From positions 1-64,000 of the forward strand of contig CAXXLG010000003.1 in NCBI GenBank assembly GCA_963674495.2: 64,000 nucleotides of DNA, read 5' to 3'. Source of the DNA: RGIG3178 sp963674495 (lineage in GTDB: Bacteria > Bacillota > Clostridia > Christensenellales > QAND01). The notes under the pieces were generated by a model. The model was not told where the DNA came from. It made no database searches and saw nothing but the letters and a program-made list of their open reading frames with translations. A program made the position numbers and the translations under genes. Position 1 is the stretch's first letter. Each line of letters opens with the position of its first letter. Positions 17,332 through 26,600 of this stretch are shown piece by piece.

Positions 17332-17713
17332 CAATACAGAAATTGTTATTTTAGAAAGGGCAGAATCAAAGGATTTAGTTGCCTATATACTATATATAAG
17401 AGAAAATTGATATACTAGATCATTAAACATATAATAAACTCAAATTTCCCTGCCAAAAGAAGGCGTTTTTTTGGGTGCCTTTGATCCACTAAATAAAACC
17501 ATAACTCCTAATTAACAGGGGTTTTGTTTCAACTTTATCATGTTTATGGCTGTACTTATTACACAACGTAAAGTACACTATATTTGATGAATATCTTGCC
17601 TGAAAAGAGCATGATTTTCTCGATGAGGACAAGGAATCAAGCGCCGTGTCTCGCAGCTCCTTCCTGGCAAACATATGATGATTTAAGCTATACGATAACA
17701 AGATGAAAGTAGG
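17332..17713. other. AT-rich intergenic region, no gene seen
   Basis: 382 bases between the cupin remnant and patB. They contain an imperfect repeat (GAAGGCGTTTTTTTGGGTGC at 17459-17478, continuing CTTTGATCCACTAA) echoing the one near 1848-1880, and a weak pairing AAAACC/GGTTTT near 17496-17526. No clear promoter. Confidence 0.4.
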
Positions 17714-18901
17714 ATGCAAATGTACAATTTTGACGAGATCGTGGACAGACGGCAGACGGATTCGATCAAATACGGATTTGCGGCGAAGCGCGGTAAGCCG
17801 GAGGGATTGTTGCCGCTTTGGGTGGCGGACATGGATTTTCGTGCGCCTGAAGAAGTAATTGACGCACTGGTAAATAGAAGCAGGCACGGTATATTTGGTT
17901 ATTCGGAAGGTTCGCAGGCGTATACAGAAACCGTAAAGAAGTGGTTTTGGCGTTATTACCAATGGCGCATCGAACCGGATTGGATTGTGCGTACACCGGG
18001 CGTGGTGTTTGCCATTTCAACGGCAATACGTGCGCTGACCAGAGAAGGGGATGCTGTGCTTATTCAGCCCCCGGTGTATTATCCGTTTAGCACTTCGATA
18101 CTGCGAAACAAACGCAAACTCGTTGAGAATACACTCGAATACAGCGATGGCAAATATAGCATAGATTTCGTGGACTTTGAACGCAAGGTCGTTCAAAATA
18201 ATGTCAGACTATTCATCCTGTGCAGCCCGCACAACCCGGTAGGCAGGGTGTGGACAGAGGATGAGCTTGTGCGCATGGGGGAAATCTGCGAAAAACACGA
18301 TGTCCTGATCATTTCAGATGAGATCCATGCTGATTTTGTTTATCCCGGCACGCATCACACGGTGTTTGCGAACATCCGGCCATCTTTTTTACGCCGTACT
18401 GTGACTTGCACCGCGCCGAGTAAGACCTTCAACCTTGCAGGATTGCAGATCTCCAACATAATCATCGAGGACGAGGAAATGCGCGGCCTCTTTGTGGATA
18501 ATATGAGAGCCACAGGGTACAACCGCGTGGGCTGCATGGCACTTGCTGCCTGTAAGGCGGCGTACGAATATGGCGACGGCTACCTTGTGCAGCTTTTGGC
18601 TTATTTGACGGACAATCTGGACTATTTACGGGCATTTCTGCGCGAACGGCTGCCAATGATACGGTTGGTCGAACCGGAGGGTACCTACCTCGTATGGCTG
18701 GATTTTCATCAAACGGGGCTTGTCGGCAAGGAACTTGACGACTTTATCGTACATAAGGCTAAGCTGTGGTTGGATGACGGCGAGATGTTTGGTAAGGCCG
18801 GCGCGGGATTTGAGCGTATCAACATTGCCTGCCCGCGCGCTACGCTGCAAAGGGCGCTAAAACAGCTTGAAAATGCGATGAAAGAGGCAGGATTGGCCTA
18901 A
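17714..18901 (+). CDS. patB: PatB/MalY-type PLP-dependent C-S lyase (cystathionine beta-lyase)
   Basis: 395 residues, fold-type I aminotransferase family. PLPLWVADMDFRAPEEV near the N-terminus is typical of the MalY/PatB branch; SPHNPVGRVW, SDEIHADF (Asp202 contacts the pyridine nitrogen) and APSKTFNLAGLQ with the Schiff-base Lys237 are all present. Family members cleave cystathionine or cysteine to a thiol, pyruvate and ammonia; MalY also acts as a regulator, so the physiological role is not settled. ATG 17714 or the second ATG at 17720 may be the start; the ribosome binding site is weak. Monocistronic. Confidence 0.9.
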   Translation: MQMYNFDEIVDRRQTDSIKYGFAAKRGKPEGLLPLWVADMDFRAPEEVIDALVNRSRHGIFGYSEGSQAYTETVKKWFWRYYQWRIEPDWIVRTPGVVFAISTAIRALTREGDAVLIQPPVYYPFSTSILRNKRKLVENTLEYSDGKYSIDFVDFERKVVQNNVRLFILCSPHNPVGRVWTEDELVRMGEICEKHDVLIISDEIHADFVYPGTHHTVFANIRPSFLRRTVTCTAPSKTFNLAGLQISNIIIEDEEMRGLFVDNMRATGYNRVGCMALAACKAAYEYGDGYLVQLLAYLTDNLDYLRAFLRERLPMIRLVEPEGTYLVWLDFHQTGLVGKELDDFIVHKAKLWLDDGEMFGKAGAGFERINIACPRATLQRALKQLENAMKEAGLA

Positions 18902-19050
18902 AATGCCGAACAGGGAAGTGGAGGATCGTAAGCATCATTCCATAGAACAAGGGGACAGCGGCTTTGTCTCCATGTTCCTCCATATTCCTATACCCAAAGC
19001 GGGAAAGGAAACCATTCAATCATCATGGTCATGCCATATATGTATCGCAT

Positions 19051-19182
19051 ATGAAATACGATGGGTATAAAAGCGGGCCTTTTACGATGCAGTGCGATGG
19101 TAGTATGTTCTACGCTGTCCATTTAAAGCAGGATGGCGAAGGGATTTACGTTTCAAATATAGGTAAATATCCACAGGAGTGA
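19051..19182 (+). CDS. Short unknown ORF, possibly a gene fragment
   Basis: 43 codons from MKYDGYKSGP to KYPQE, with codon use like neighbouring genes. The frame is open upstream to 18964, but no start there has a ribosome binding site. It ends 7 bases before the riboflavin kinase. It may be the tail of a decayed gene; no family recognised. Confidence 0.3.
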   Translation: MKYDGYKSGPFTMQCDGSMFYAVHLKQDGEGIYVSNIGKYPQE

Positions 19183-19189
19183 TATAGAT

Positions 19190-19579
19190 ATGGAGCAGAT
19201 TACCGTATCCGGCCTTGTGCGGCGGGGAAAACAAATGGGTCGAAAGCTGGGTTTTCCTACCGCCAACATCGCCATGCCGGGCAACGCGCAGCTACCTTCA
19301 AACGGCGTATACGTGGGCGTTGCCACGCTGGAAGACGAATCGACATGGCCCTGCGTTTTAAACCAGGGGAACCATCCCACGCTGCCCGAGGGCGGGGCGA
19401 GCATCGAAGCCCACCTATTGGACTATGAAGGGGATTTGTATGGCTGTTGTATCTCCCTCACATACCTGAGCAAACTGCGCGATGAAAGGCGGTTCGAATC
19501 CGTGGATGCGCTCAGGGCACAAGTTGAGCGGGATAAAAAAGCGGCGAGACGCTGGTTCGTGGAGAACCAACCCAAATGA
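19190..19579 (+). CDS. Stand-alone riboflavin kinase
   Basis: 129 residues covering only the flavokinase domain that forms the C-terminal half of bifunctional RibF: GRKLGFPTANI (ATP-binding), SNGVYVGVA, NQGNHPT, IEAHLLDYEGDLYG (catalytic Glu region) and a C-terminal helical FESVDALRAQVERDKKAARR. It should phosphorylate riboflavin to FMN in the cytoplasm. The FMN adenylyltransferase half is absent, so FAD synthesis must rely on another gene. Preceded by CAGGAGTGAT, 7-10 bases before the ATG. Neighbours give no flavin pathway context, although the Rnf complex elsewhere in the window needs flavins. Confidence 0.88.
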   Translation: MEQITVSGLVRRGKQMGRKLGFPTANIAMPGNAQLPSNGVYVGVATLEDESTWPCVLNQGNHPTLPEGGASIEAHLLDYEGDLYGCCISLTYLSKLRDERRFESVDALRAQVERDKKAARRWFVENQPK

Positions 19580-19775
19580 ACAATCTTTGCAGAGCGTAGG
19601 GATGCATAAGCGGGCCATACCGGCTTGAGATGCAACGGAGATTGTCCGTGTGATTGATGGGGAATGGATATCGGATTTGTCCCGTATTATATTCCATTTG
19701 CCTCGTGCAACGGTCTTGCTATCGAGGGATTAAAAATGCTCCGGTTCATCGAGCATACGTAATACTGCACAAATA

Positions 19776-19805
19776 AAAACCTCAACCATCTCAGGTTGAG
19801 GTTTT
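19776..19805. terminator. Bidirectional terminator between riboflavin kinase and ferredoxin
   Basis: AACCTCAACC and GGTTGAGGTT form a perfect 10-base stem with a 6-base loop. An A-rich run precedes it (T-run for the minus strand) and TTTTG follows. Confidence 0.8.
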
Positions 19806-19818
19806 GCGTTCGTGCACG

Positions 19819-20049
19819 TCATTTGGCAGCGTTGCCCATCTCCACCTCTTCCTCGGTGACGTGAATGACGGAAACAGGACAGGATTCCGCCGATTCTGTC
19901 GCACAATTTCTAAATTCCTCCTGGACAATATCGGTGGTTACCACGGCCTTGTTGTCATCTCCCATATGGAATACGTTGGGACAAAGACTGATGCATAAAC
20001 CGCAGGAAGTGCAGCCGTCTCTGTCAATGGAAACCTTCATAACCTTCAT
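19819..20049 (-). CDS. Small [4Fe-4S] ferredoxin
   Basis: 76 residues; AAGGAGAG lies upstream of ATG 20049, with an alternative Met at codon 4. The cluster motif is CTSCGLC (Cys13, 16, 19) with the remote Cys57-Pro (ESCPVSVI), a mono-cluster ferredoxin arrangement. Cys23 (LCP) and Cys49 are extra and could be a disulfide or a remnant second cluster. The chain is acidic, as expected for an electron carrier. Transcribed alone, downstream of the M14 peptidase on the same strand. Confidence 0.88.
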   Translation of the reverse strand: MKVMKVSIDRDGCTSCGLCISLCPNVFHMGDDNKAVVTTDIVQEEFRNCATESAESCPVSVIHVTEEEVEMGNAAK

Positions 20050-20178
20050 CTCGATGCTCTCCTTTCACACGGCGGATGCCTCTTGGGCAATGACGTGATA
20101 GGCATAGGATGCACCAACAGGGAGGATGATATGAGAGCAAATCCCAATTTTATGCCAACGGGCGTACGGCTGAGCATT

Positions 20179-21459
20179 TTAGACCAGCGCCATGCCCAAG
20201 GTCAGAATGCCGAGATTGTCCCGATAGATCAGATCGAACTCGTCAAGTGGCAGCGGGTTTTCGCCCTTTCCGGCTTCGATGGTATAGCCCGGCAGGTTAT
20301 AGGTCTGGATGAACCAGTCCTTATAGCCCGCAAATCCAGATTCATAGGGCGTGAGCGCCAATGTATAACCACTTGCCTCGCTGAACGCCGTGCCGATTTG
20401 TAGCGAATGCGGCGGTTGATAATCGAGATATTTCCAATAGATCTCCTCGCCCTGCGTGTGATAGGAGAGGGTAAGCGAGAAATCATGGGATTGGGTAAAA
20501 TCGTACATCGCCTGACTCTCGGGTTCGGACAGGGCAGACGGGCCGACGAAATCACGTGGTCCGGGTTTGGTATACCCCTGTGCATATTTGATCTGCTTGG
20601 CGTTCTCCCAGCCTGCCGGATATTGCAAGTTGAGGTCCACGCCCGCGATGTTCGCCTTCCAGCCCGACGGAAATGGGATATCGGGATAGTTTTCGGCATA
20701 GGCCTGTGATTGTATGTAGTATGGGTTGGCAGGATTGAGCGCACCGGTGACAAGGTCTACGCCATCAGGATTCACCAACGGCACCATATACAGCGTGGTC
20801 TTTTCATACAGCGCCCCGGCGTCCTGACTGCTGATGGAGCGGCCTGCGGCATAGGCGGCGGCATAGTCCTCCAAAAACTTCAATAAAACCGGCGTTGTGA
20901 TCCATTCGTTGGCGTGATGTGAAGCGTTGTAGGATACCTCGGTTTCCCCTTCGCCGATGGATACCGCCATCAGTTGTTTGCCCATTACGCTGTTGCCGAT
21001 GGAAAACATGCGCAAAAACGCGTACCGCTGGCGTAATCCCTGCAATATGCAATCCACAAGATAGGCTGTGTACGCGATATCGGTGGGTACGACGGGGAAC
21101 GCGAGCGGAACGGTGATTTGTTGTCCGACCGGCAGGTTGTAGATGTCAAGCGTAGGGTTGGCTTGCATGATGGCATATACCGTGGTGCCGTACTGTTGTG
21201 CCAACATATAAAATGTGTCGCCCGACCGGATGGTATGCAGGACATATCCACACAGGTACGGTCTAAGCGCCGCCTGCGTTTTTGGGCCCACGATGCCGTC
21301 CGCCACCAGACCATGATCGCGCTGGAACTGAAGTACTGCGCGCTGCGTGCGCCAGCCAAATATGCCGTCCAAATCCCCAACCGGATATCCGGAACGGCGC
21401 AGGGCCAGTTGAACTGCCTGCACGTAGGGACCGCGGCTTCCCAAACGCAAGATGTCCAT
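20179..21459 (-). CDS. Cell-wall M14 carboxypeptidase with PG-binding and LysM domains
   Basis: 426 residues from ATG 21459, which follows GGGAGGAATTGAT; longer upstream starts lack this site. Order: peptidoglycan-binding domain 1 (1-68, LRLGSRGPYVQAVQLALRRS), LysM (about 74-120, HTIRSGDTFYMLAQQYGTT), then an M14 zinc peptidase domain. Zinc ligands are His and Glu in ASHHANEW and His in TLSYHTQGE; the catalytic Glu is in YTIEAGKGE. The arrangement matches gamma-D-glutamyl-L-diamino-acid endopeptidase I-like enzymes that cut peptidoglycan stem peptides, often in spore-formers. No classical signal peptide is visible, so it may act inside the cell, in the forespore compartment or after unconventional export. 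Confidence 0.88.
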   Translation of the reverse strand: MDILRLGSRGPYVQAVQLALRRSGYPVGDLDGIFGWRTQRAVLQFQRDHGLVADGIVGPKTQAALRPYLCGYVLHTIRSGDTFYMLAQQYGTTVYAIMQANPTLDIYNLPVGQQITVPLAFPVVPTDIAYTAYLVDCILQGLRQRYAFLRMFSIGNSVMGKQLMAVSIGEGETEVSYNASHHANEWITTPVLLKFLEDYAAAYAAGRSISSQDAGALYEKTTLYMVPLVNPDGVDLVTGALNPANPYYIQSQAYAENYPDIPFPSGWKANIAGVDLNLQYPAGWENAKQIKYAQGYTKPGPRDFVGPSALSEPESQAMYDFTQSHDFSLTLSYHTQGEEIYWKYLDYQPPHSLQIGTAFSEASGYTLALTPYESGFAGYKDWFIQTYNLPGYTIEAGKGENPLPLDEFDLIYRDNLGILTLGMALV

Positions 21460-21603
21460 ATCAATTCCTCCCACCATTGCTCGATGCTTTATCGTATGAC
21501 TGAAGCGGCGAAATGTGCACATGCAAGTGTGTATGCCTACATTGCGCGCAGTGAGACAGGGTGCTAAAATGGAGCAGATGAAATCATGCAAAGGAGATTT
21601 GTC

Positions 21604-22584
21604 ATGACAAAGCGTTGGAACACACTGGTGTTGCTGGATCATATGGATGATGAAAAAAAGAGGTTGCTGGAAGCTGTGTCACCGCAGGCATCTTTTGCCT
21701 ATTCAAACCCGAACGACGTGGACGAGAAGTTGGTGCAGAAGGCCGAGATCATCATCGGCAATCCGCCCTACGAAAAGGTCAAGGGATCGCCCAATCTACA
21801 ATATCTTCAACTGACCAGAGCGGGCGTGGAACGCTATATGCGCGAGGGTATCTTGCGTGAGGATGTGTTGCTGTGCAACGGTACCGGAACATACGGTATT
21901 CCGATTTCGGAATACATGGTGGGCGGTGTGTTTGCTCTGTTTAAGAACTTTACGCTGTATCGGGACCATCAGAAAGAGGAGAAGTGGGAGCGGATCAGGA
22001 CGTTCTCCAACAAGCCCATCTTTGGATCAACCGTGATGGCGGTTGGCGCGGGCGATATTGGCGGATCGTTTTTGATGCGCATGAAAGCGTTGGGATGCAC
22101 CACCATTGGCGTAAGGCGGACCATAGGACAAAAACCGGATTACGTGGACGAGCAGGTTACCAATGAAGATTTGGATTCAGTGCTGCCGCGCGCGGACATC
22201 GTAGCGCTTGCTTTACCACAAACGCCACAGACCATCGGTCTATTCAACGCCCGTCGCCTCAGTCTGATGAAAGAGGATTCCGTGCTGATCAATGTGGGCC
22301 GCGGCACGGCCATCGACACCGACGCGTTGTGCAACGAATTGGAAAAAGGCAGGATTCGCGGCGCGGTGCTGGATGTGACCGATCCCGAACCGCTGCCCAA
22401 GGGGCACAGGCTGTGGCGGATGGACAACGTTTTGATCACGCCGCATACCAGCGCATCCAATTCGCCTTTGACATGGCAGAGATCCTTTGAGGTTTGCTAT
22501 GAGAATTTTAAGGCGTTTATCGAAGGAAGGCCACTGCTTTCCTTGGTAGACCGCAAAACGGGGTACCGGGTATCCAAAGCCTGA
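21604..22584 (+). CDS. D-2-hydroxyacid dehydrogenase family protein
   Basis: 326 residues from ATG 21604 behind AAAGGAGAT. The nucleotide-binding motif GAGDIGG is at 148-154, with basic RR at 171-172, which would favour NADP(H). The catalytic triad is Arg233 (NVGRGTAID), Glu262 (DPEPLP) and His281 (TPHTSASN). The N-terminal substrate domain is short. The family interconverts 2-keto acids and D-2-hydroxyacids; the substrate cannot be read from sequence. Divergent from the M14 peptidase; ends before a strong terminator at 22631. Confidence 0.85.
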   Translation: MTKRWNTLVLLDHMDDEKKRLLEAVSPQASFAYSNPNDVDEKLVQKAEIIIGNPPYEKVKGSPNLQYLQLTRAGVERYMREGILREDVLLCNGTGTYGIPISEYMVGGVFALFKNFTLYRDHQKEEKWERIRTFSNKPIFGSTVMAVGAGDIGGSFLMRMKALGCTTIGVRRTIGQKPDYVDEQVTNEDLDSVLPRADIVALALPQTPQTIGLFNARRLSLMKEDSVLINVGRGTAIDTDALCNELEKGRIRGAVLDVTDPEPLPKGHRLWRMDNVLITPHTSASNSPLTWQRSFEVCYENFKAFIEGRPLLSLVDRKTGYRVSKA

Positions 22585-22630
22585 AACACAAGACTGCATT
22601 AGCATTCGTCACGCATTTGGATGATAGTAT

Positions 22631-22657
22631 AAAAAGAGGGGCACTGCCCCTCTTTTT
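22631..22657. terminator. Strong intrinsic terminator
   Basis: AAAAAGAGGGGC / GCCCCTCTTTTT with a 3-base loop; symmetric A- and T-runs make it functional in both directions, ending the dehydrogenase and the small minus-strand gene. Confidence 0.9.
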
Positions 22658-22763
22658 GTGCTTGACACGGCCTGTTACACAAGGCAGAAGTTGGTATGCC
22701 AACGGGTGGATTTGTTGTATTTCCTGTCAAACATAGGCTTATAGGAGAAAACCACTTGACAGA

Positions 22764-22874
22764 CTATCCATCCGATTGATCGTAATCCATGTGGGGGATG
22801 TAATTTTCGGGCATTTCTTGCGGATTCAGGTTGTTCTCGTCGTCAACATCTTTTCTTGGCCGTTTTCGTTTCAT
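22764..22874 (-). CDS. 36-residue conserved-looking small protein
   Basis: The ATG at 22874 lies 8-9 bases after GAAAGGAGCG. The product begins MKRKRPRKDV, then becomes acidic and Asn/Pro-rich (NLNPQEMPENYIPHMDY). It has no membrane segment. The clean ribosome binding site and the terminator 100 bases downstream support a real small gene. Function unknown. Confidence 0.55.
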   Translation of the reverse strand: MKRKRPRKDVDDENNLNPQEMPENYIPHMDYDQSDG

Positions 22875-23634
22875 CGTCCTCGCTCCTTTCGGCGTTAGTT
22901 TGGCCGACGGCGAATCAGGTATGAATGGAAGTTTTTGCATCGGGGCATAGTGATAGGCCGAGCGTTCAAGTTGCCCATTTGACGAAGAGCCTGTGCTGAT
23001 GAATGTGTTGATGCTGTTCAACACGCCCGGACAGGGCCAATTAGTGCCGTGGGATACGCAGAGGCCTTGATCAGACTGTAACAGAGGCTGTAACGCAAGC
23101 ATCCGCTTGTTGTCAGGGGGCACGGGTGCAAAGGAACGCCATTTAGCGCCGGATACCGTATATAGTGTTAAAAATATATAGAAATACTTCACAAAACAAC
23201 TTGTATTTATCCTAAAAAAACTCTATACTTTCTTTGGAAACGATGACTTTAAAGGATTATGTGGACGCTTTCCTTTAAAAGAGTTAATAGCGTAACCGGC
23301 CATGCTTGTTCGGGTCGGTTTTTTTGTACATTTTTGTAACGAGAAGGCACTGCGGAAAGCATGTACGGTGTGTTGATATATTCATTGATGGACCGTGTGC
23401 ATATCCATTGACCGGGGGACGCGGAAGTGAAAATATAGGGGATAAGAATATGTGGACAATAGTAAACGTTACCATACAGTAGTAAGATTTAAAAAAAATA
23501 ACATATAAATATTGAATTAATGCGCAGATGTAACGCATATGTAATCATACAATCATATAATTTGTTTAATTAATGCTGTTAATAGCTGTTTTTATTGCAT
23601 AGGCGTATGGCATACGAATGGAGGATGTAAGCAA
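22875..23634. other. Long upstream region of the repeat surface protein
   Basis: 760 bases with no supported gene. It contains the structured element at 23219-23325, then about 300 AT-rich bases leading to the GGAGG before the GTG start of the surface protein. No known riboswitch consensus (including c-di-GMP I/II) was found by eye. Confidence 0.5.
23219..23325 (+). ncRNA. Candidate structured RNA ending in a terminator
   Basis: AACTCT (23219-23224) pairs with AGAGTT (23280-23285); inside, TTTAAAGG (23248-23255) pairs perfectly with CCTTTAAA (23272-23279). After nine bases an AACCGGCC / GGGTCGGTT stem is followed by seven Ts (23294-23325). The order structure-then-terminator resembles a leader attenuator or a short independent RNA. 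The next gene, 310 bases on, is the large surface protein. Confidence 0.4.
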
Positions 23635-26600
23635 GTGAAAAAGAAAATCCCGTTTATACTGTTGGGTCTGATGCTGACACTCGTTATGGTGATTATCGCA
23701 CCGACGGTTGCGTTGGCGGATAGTTCCGGATGGAAAAATGCCATAGGGTATAACGACAACAATTCTGTTGGAAGTCCTGGAAATGCTTATGTATCAAATA
23801 ATACTTATGCTAATTTTGATTCTCATGCAGATTCTGTGCACTATACATTTGGGAACAACATCGTTCCTTCCACCGCCATTATTCAGGGAATTGAAGTGCG
23901 ACTGGAAGCACGTAGGAGTACTGTGGGAGGCAGGAAATTTGAAGTAACCCTTTTAGATAATGGTACGGGTAGAGGGGAAAAAGCCACGGGAAGGTTGACC
24001 ACGAGCGACAAGAATTACACGCTTGGTGGGACTTCCGACACATGGGGTTACGGGGGATGGACGGCTGACAAAATCAACAATCATTTGGAGGTAAAGGTAC
24101 GATCCAGATGGGGTACATTTAATGCCTATTTAGATCATGTACAGCTTAGAGTAACATATACGCTGCCCACAACCACAACAACGGTTGCAAGTTCGGACAG
24201 TTCTTCAACCTATGGGCAGACCGTTACGTTTACCGCGAACGTCAGCCCAAGCGCGGCAACGGGAACGGTCAAGTTCTATGCTGACGGGTCATTGATTGGG
24301 TCCAACGCCGTATCGGGGGGTAGTGCATCCATAAGCACGTCAACGCTGCCTGCCGGTAACCATACGATCAGGGCAGAGTACAGTGGAAGTTCTTTATACC
24401 AGGAAAGTTCGGGGACATGTAGCCAAACGGTCAACAAGGCGGACGCAACCATCGTTGTGCATGGGGCCAACGTGACGTATGACGGCGCGGCGCATGGCGC
24501 AACCGGCACAGCCACGGGCGCGGACGGGTCGAACCTGATATCATTGCTCGATCTGGGCAGCTCGTTTTCGAACGTACCCGGCGGCACGGCGCATTGGAGC
24601 TTCGCGGGAGACGCGAACCACAATTCGGCCAGCGGATCGGTGGCCATCAACATCAGCAAAGCGGACGCGTCCATCGTTGTAACAGGTGCGGACGTAACAT
24701 ACGATGGTACGGCGCACGGCGCAAGCGGCACGGCCACGAGCGCGGACGGAATAACAGACCTGTCGACGCTACTGCATTTGGGCGGATCGTTTACAAATGT
24801 GCCCGGCGGTACGGCGAACTGGACCTTTGACGGGGACAGCAACCATAACGCGGACAGCGGATCGGTGGCCATCAAAATCAGCAAAGCGGACGCGACCATT
24901 GTTGTAACAGGTGCGAACGTAACGTACGATGGTACGGCGCACGGCGCAAGCGGCACGGCCACGAGCGCGGACGGGATAACGGACCTGTCGACGCTACTGC
25001 ATTTGGGTAGCTCATTCACGAATGTGCCCGGCGGTACGGCGAACTGGACCTTTGACGGGGACAGCAACCATAACGCGGACAGCGGATCGGTGGCCATCAA
25101 CATCAGCAAAGCGGACGCGACCATTGTTGTAACAGGTGCGAACGTAACGTACGATGGTACGGCGCACGGCGCAAGCGGCACGGCCACGAGCGCGGACGGG
25201 ATAACGGACCTGTCGACGCTACTGCATTTGGGTAGCTCATTCACGAATGTGCCCGGCGGTACGGCGAACTGGACCTTTGACGGGGACAGCAACCATAATG
25301 CGGACAGTGGATCGGTGGCCATCAATATCAACAAAGCGGACGCGACCATCAACGTTCAGGGAGTAACCGTAACGTATGACGGCGCGGCGCATGGTGCCAC
25401 TGGCACAGCCGTGGGTGCGGATGGATCGGATATGACACCACTGCTCGATCTGGGCCTCTCGTTTACGGATGCGCCCGGTGGTACCGCGAACTGGAGCTTT
25501 GCGGGTGACGCCAACCACAAGTCGGCCAGCGGGTCGGTTCAGATCGTCATCAACAAAGCGGACGCGACCATTGACGTATCAGGGGTGACCGTAACGTATG
25601 ACGGCACAGCGCACGGCGCGACCGGTACGGCCACAGGTATAGACGGATCGGATTTGACTTCATTGCTCAATTTCGGAGAAGCGTTTACAAACGTGCCCGG
25701 CGGTACCGCGAATTGGAGTTTCGCGGGTGATACGAACCACAGCCCGGCAAATGGCTCCGTTGCCATCGTCATCAACAAAGCGGACGCGACCATCGACGTA
25801 TCAGGGGTGACCGTAACGTATGACGGCACAGCGCACGGCGCGACCGGTACGGCCACAGGTATAGACGGATCGGATTTGACTTCATTGCTCAATTTCGGAG
25901 AAGCGTTTACAAACGTGCCCGGCGGCACAGCGAATTGGAGCTTTACGGGAAATAATAACCATAAATCGGCCAGCGGATCGGTTGACATCGTCATCAACAA
26001 GGCGGACGCCAATATCAACGTAGTGGGAACGACTGTAACATACGACGGGTATGCGCATGGTGCAATCGGCACAGCCACAGGTGCAGACGGATCAGACCTT
26101 GGAACCTTGCTCGATCTGGGCGCCTCGTTCACAAACGTGCCCGGCGGCACAGCGAATTGGAGCTTTACGGGAAATAATAACCATAAATCGGCCAGCGGAT
26201 CGGTTGCCATCGTCATCAACAAGGCGGACGCCACCATCGACGTATCAGGGGCGACCGTAACGTATGACGGCGCGGCGCACGGCGCCACCGGCACAGCCAC
26301 CGGCGCGGACGGATCAGACCTTACGGGATTGCTCGATCTGGGCGCCTCGTTCACGAACGTGCCCGGCGGCACGGCGTACTGGAGCTTCGCGGGCGACGTA
26401 AACCATAACGCGGCCAGCGGGTCGGTTGCCATCGTCATCAGCAAGGCGGACGCCACCATCGACGTATCAGGGGAGACCGTAACGTATGACGGCGTGGCGC
26501 ACGGCGCCACCGGCACAGCCACCGGCGCGGACGGATCAGACCTTTCGGGATTGCTTGATCTGGGCGCCTCGTTCACGAATGTACCCGGCGGCACGGCAAA

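Noticed and set aside
22875..23634. Cyclic-di-GMP riboswitch controlling the surface protein
   Set aside because: The hairpins at 23219-23325 do not carry the conserved c-di-GMP-I or -II core sequences, so only an unnamed structured element is reported.
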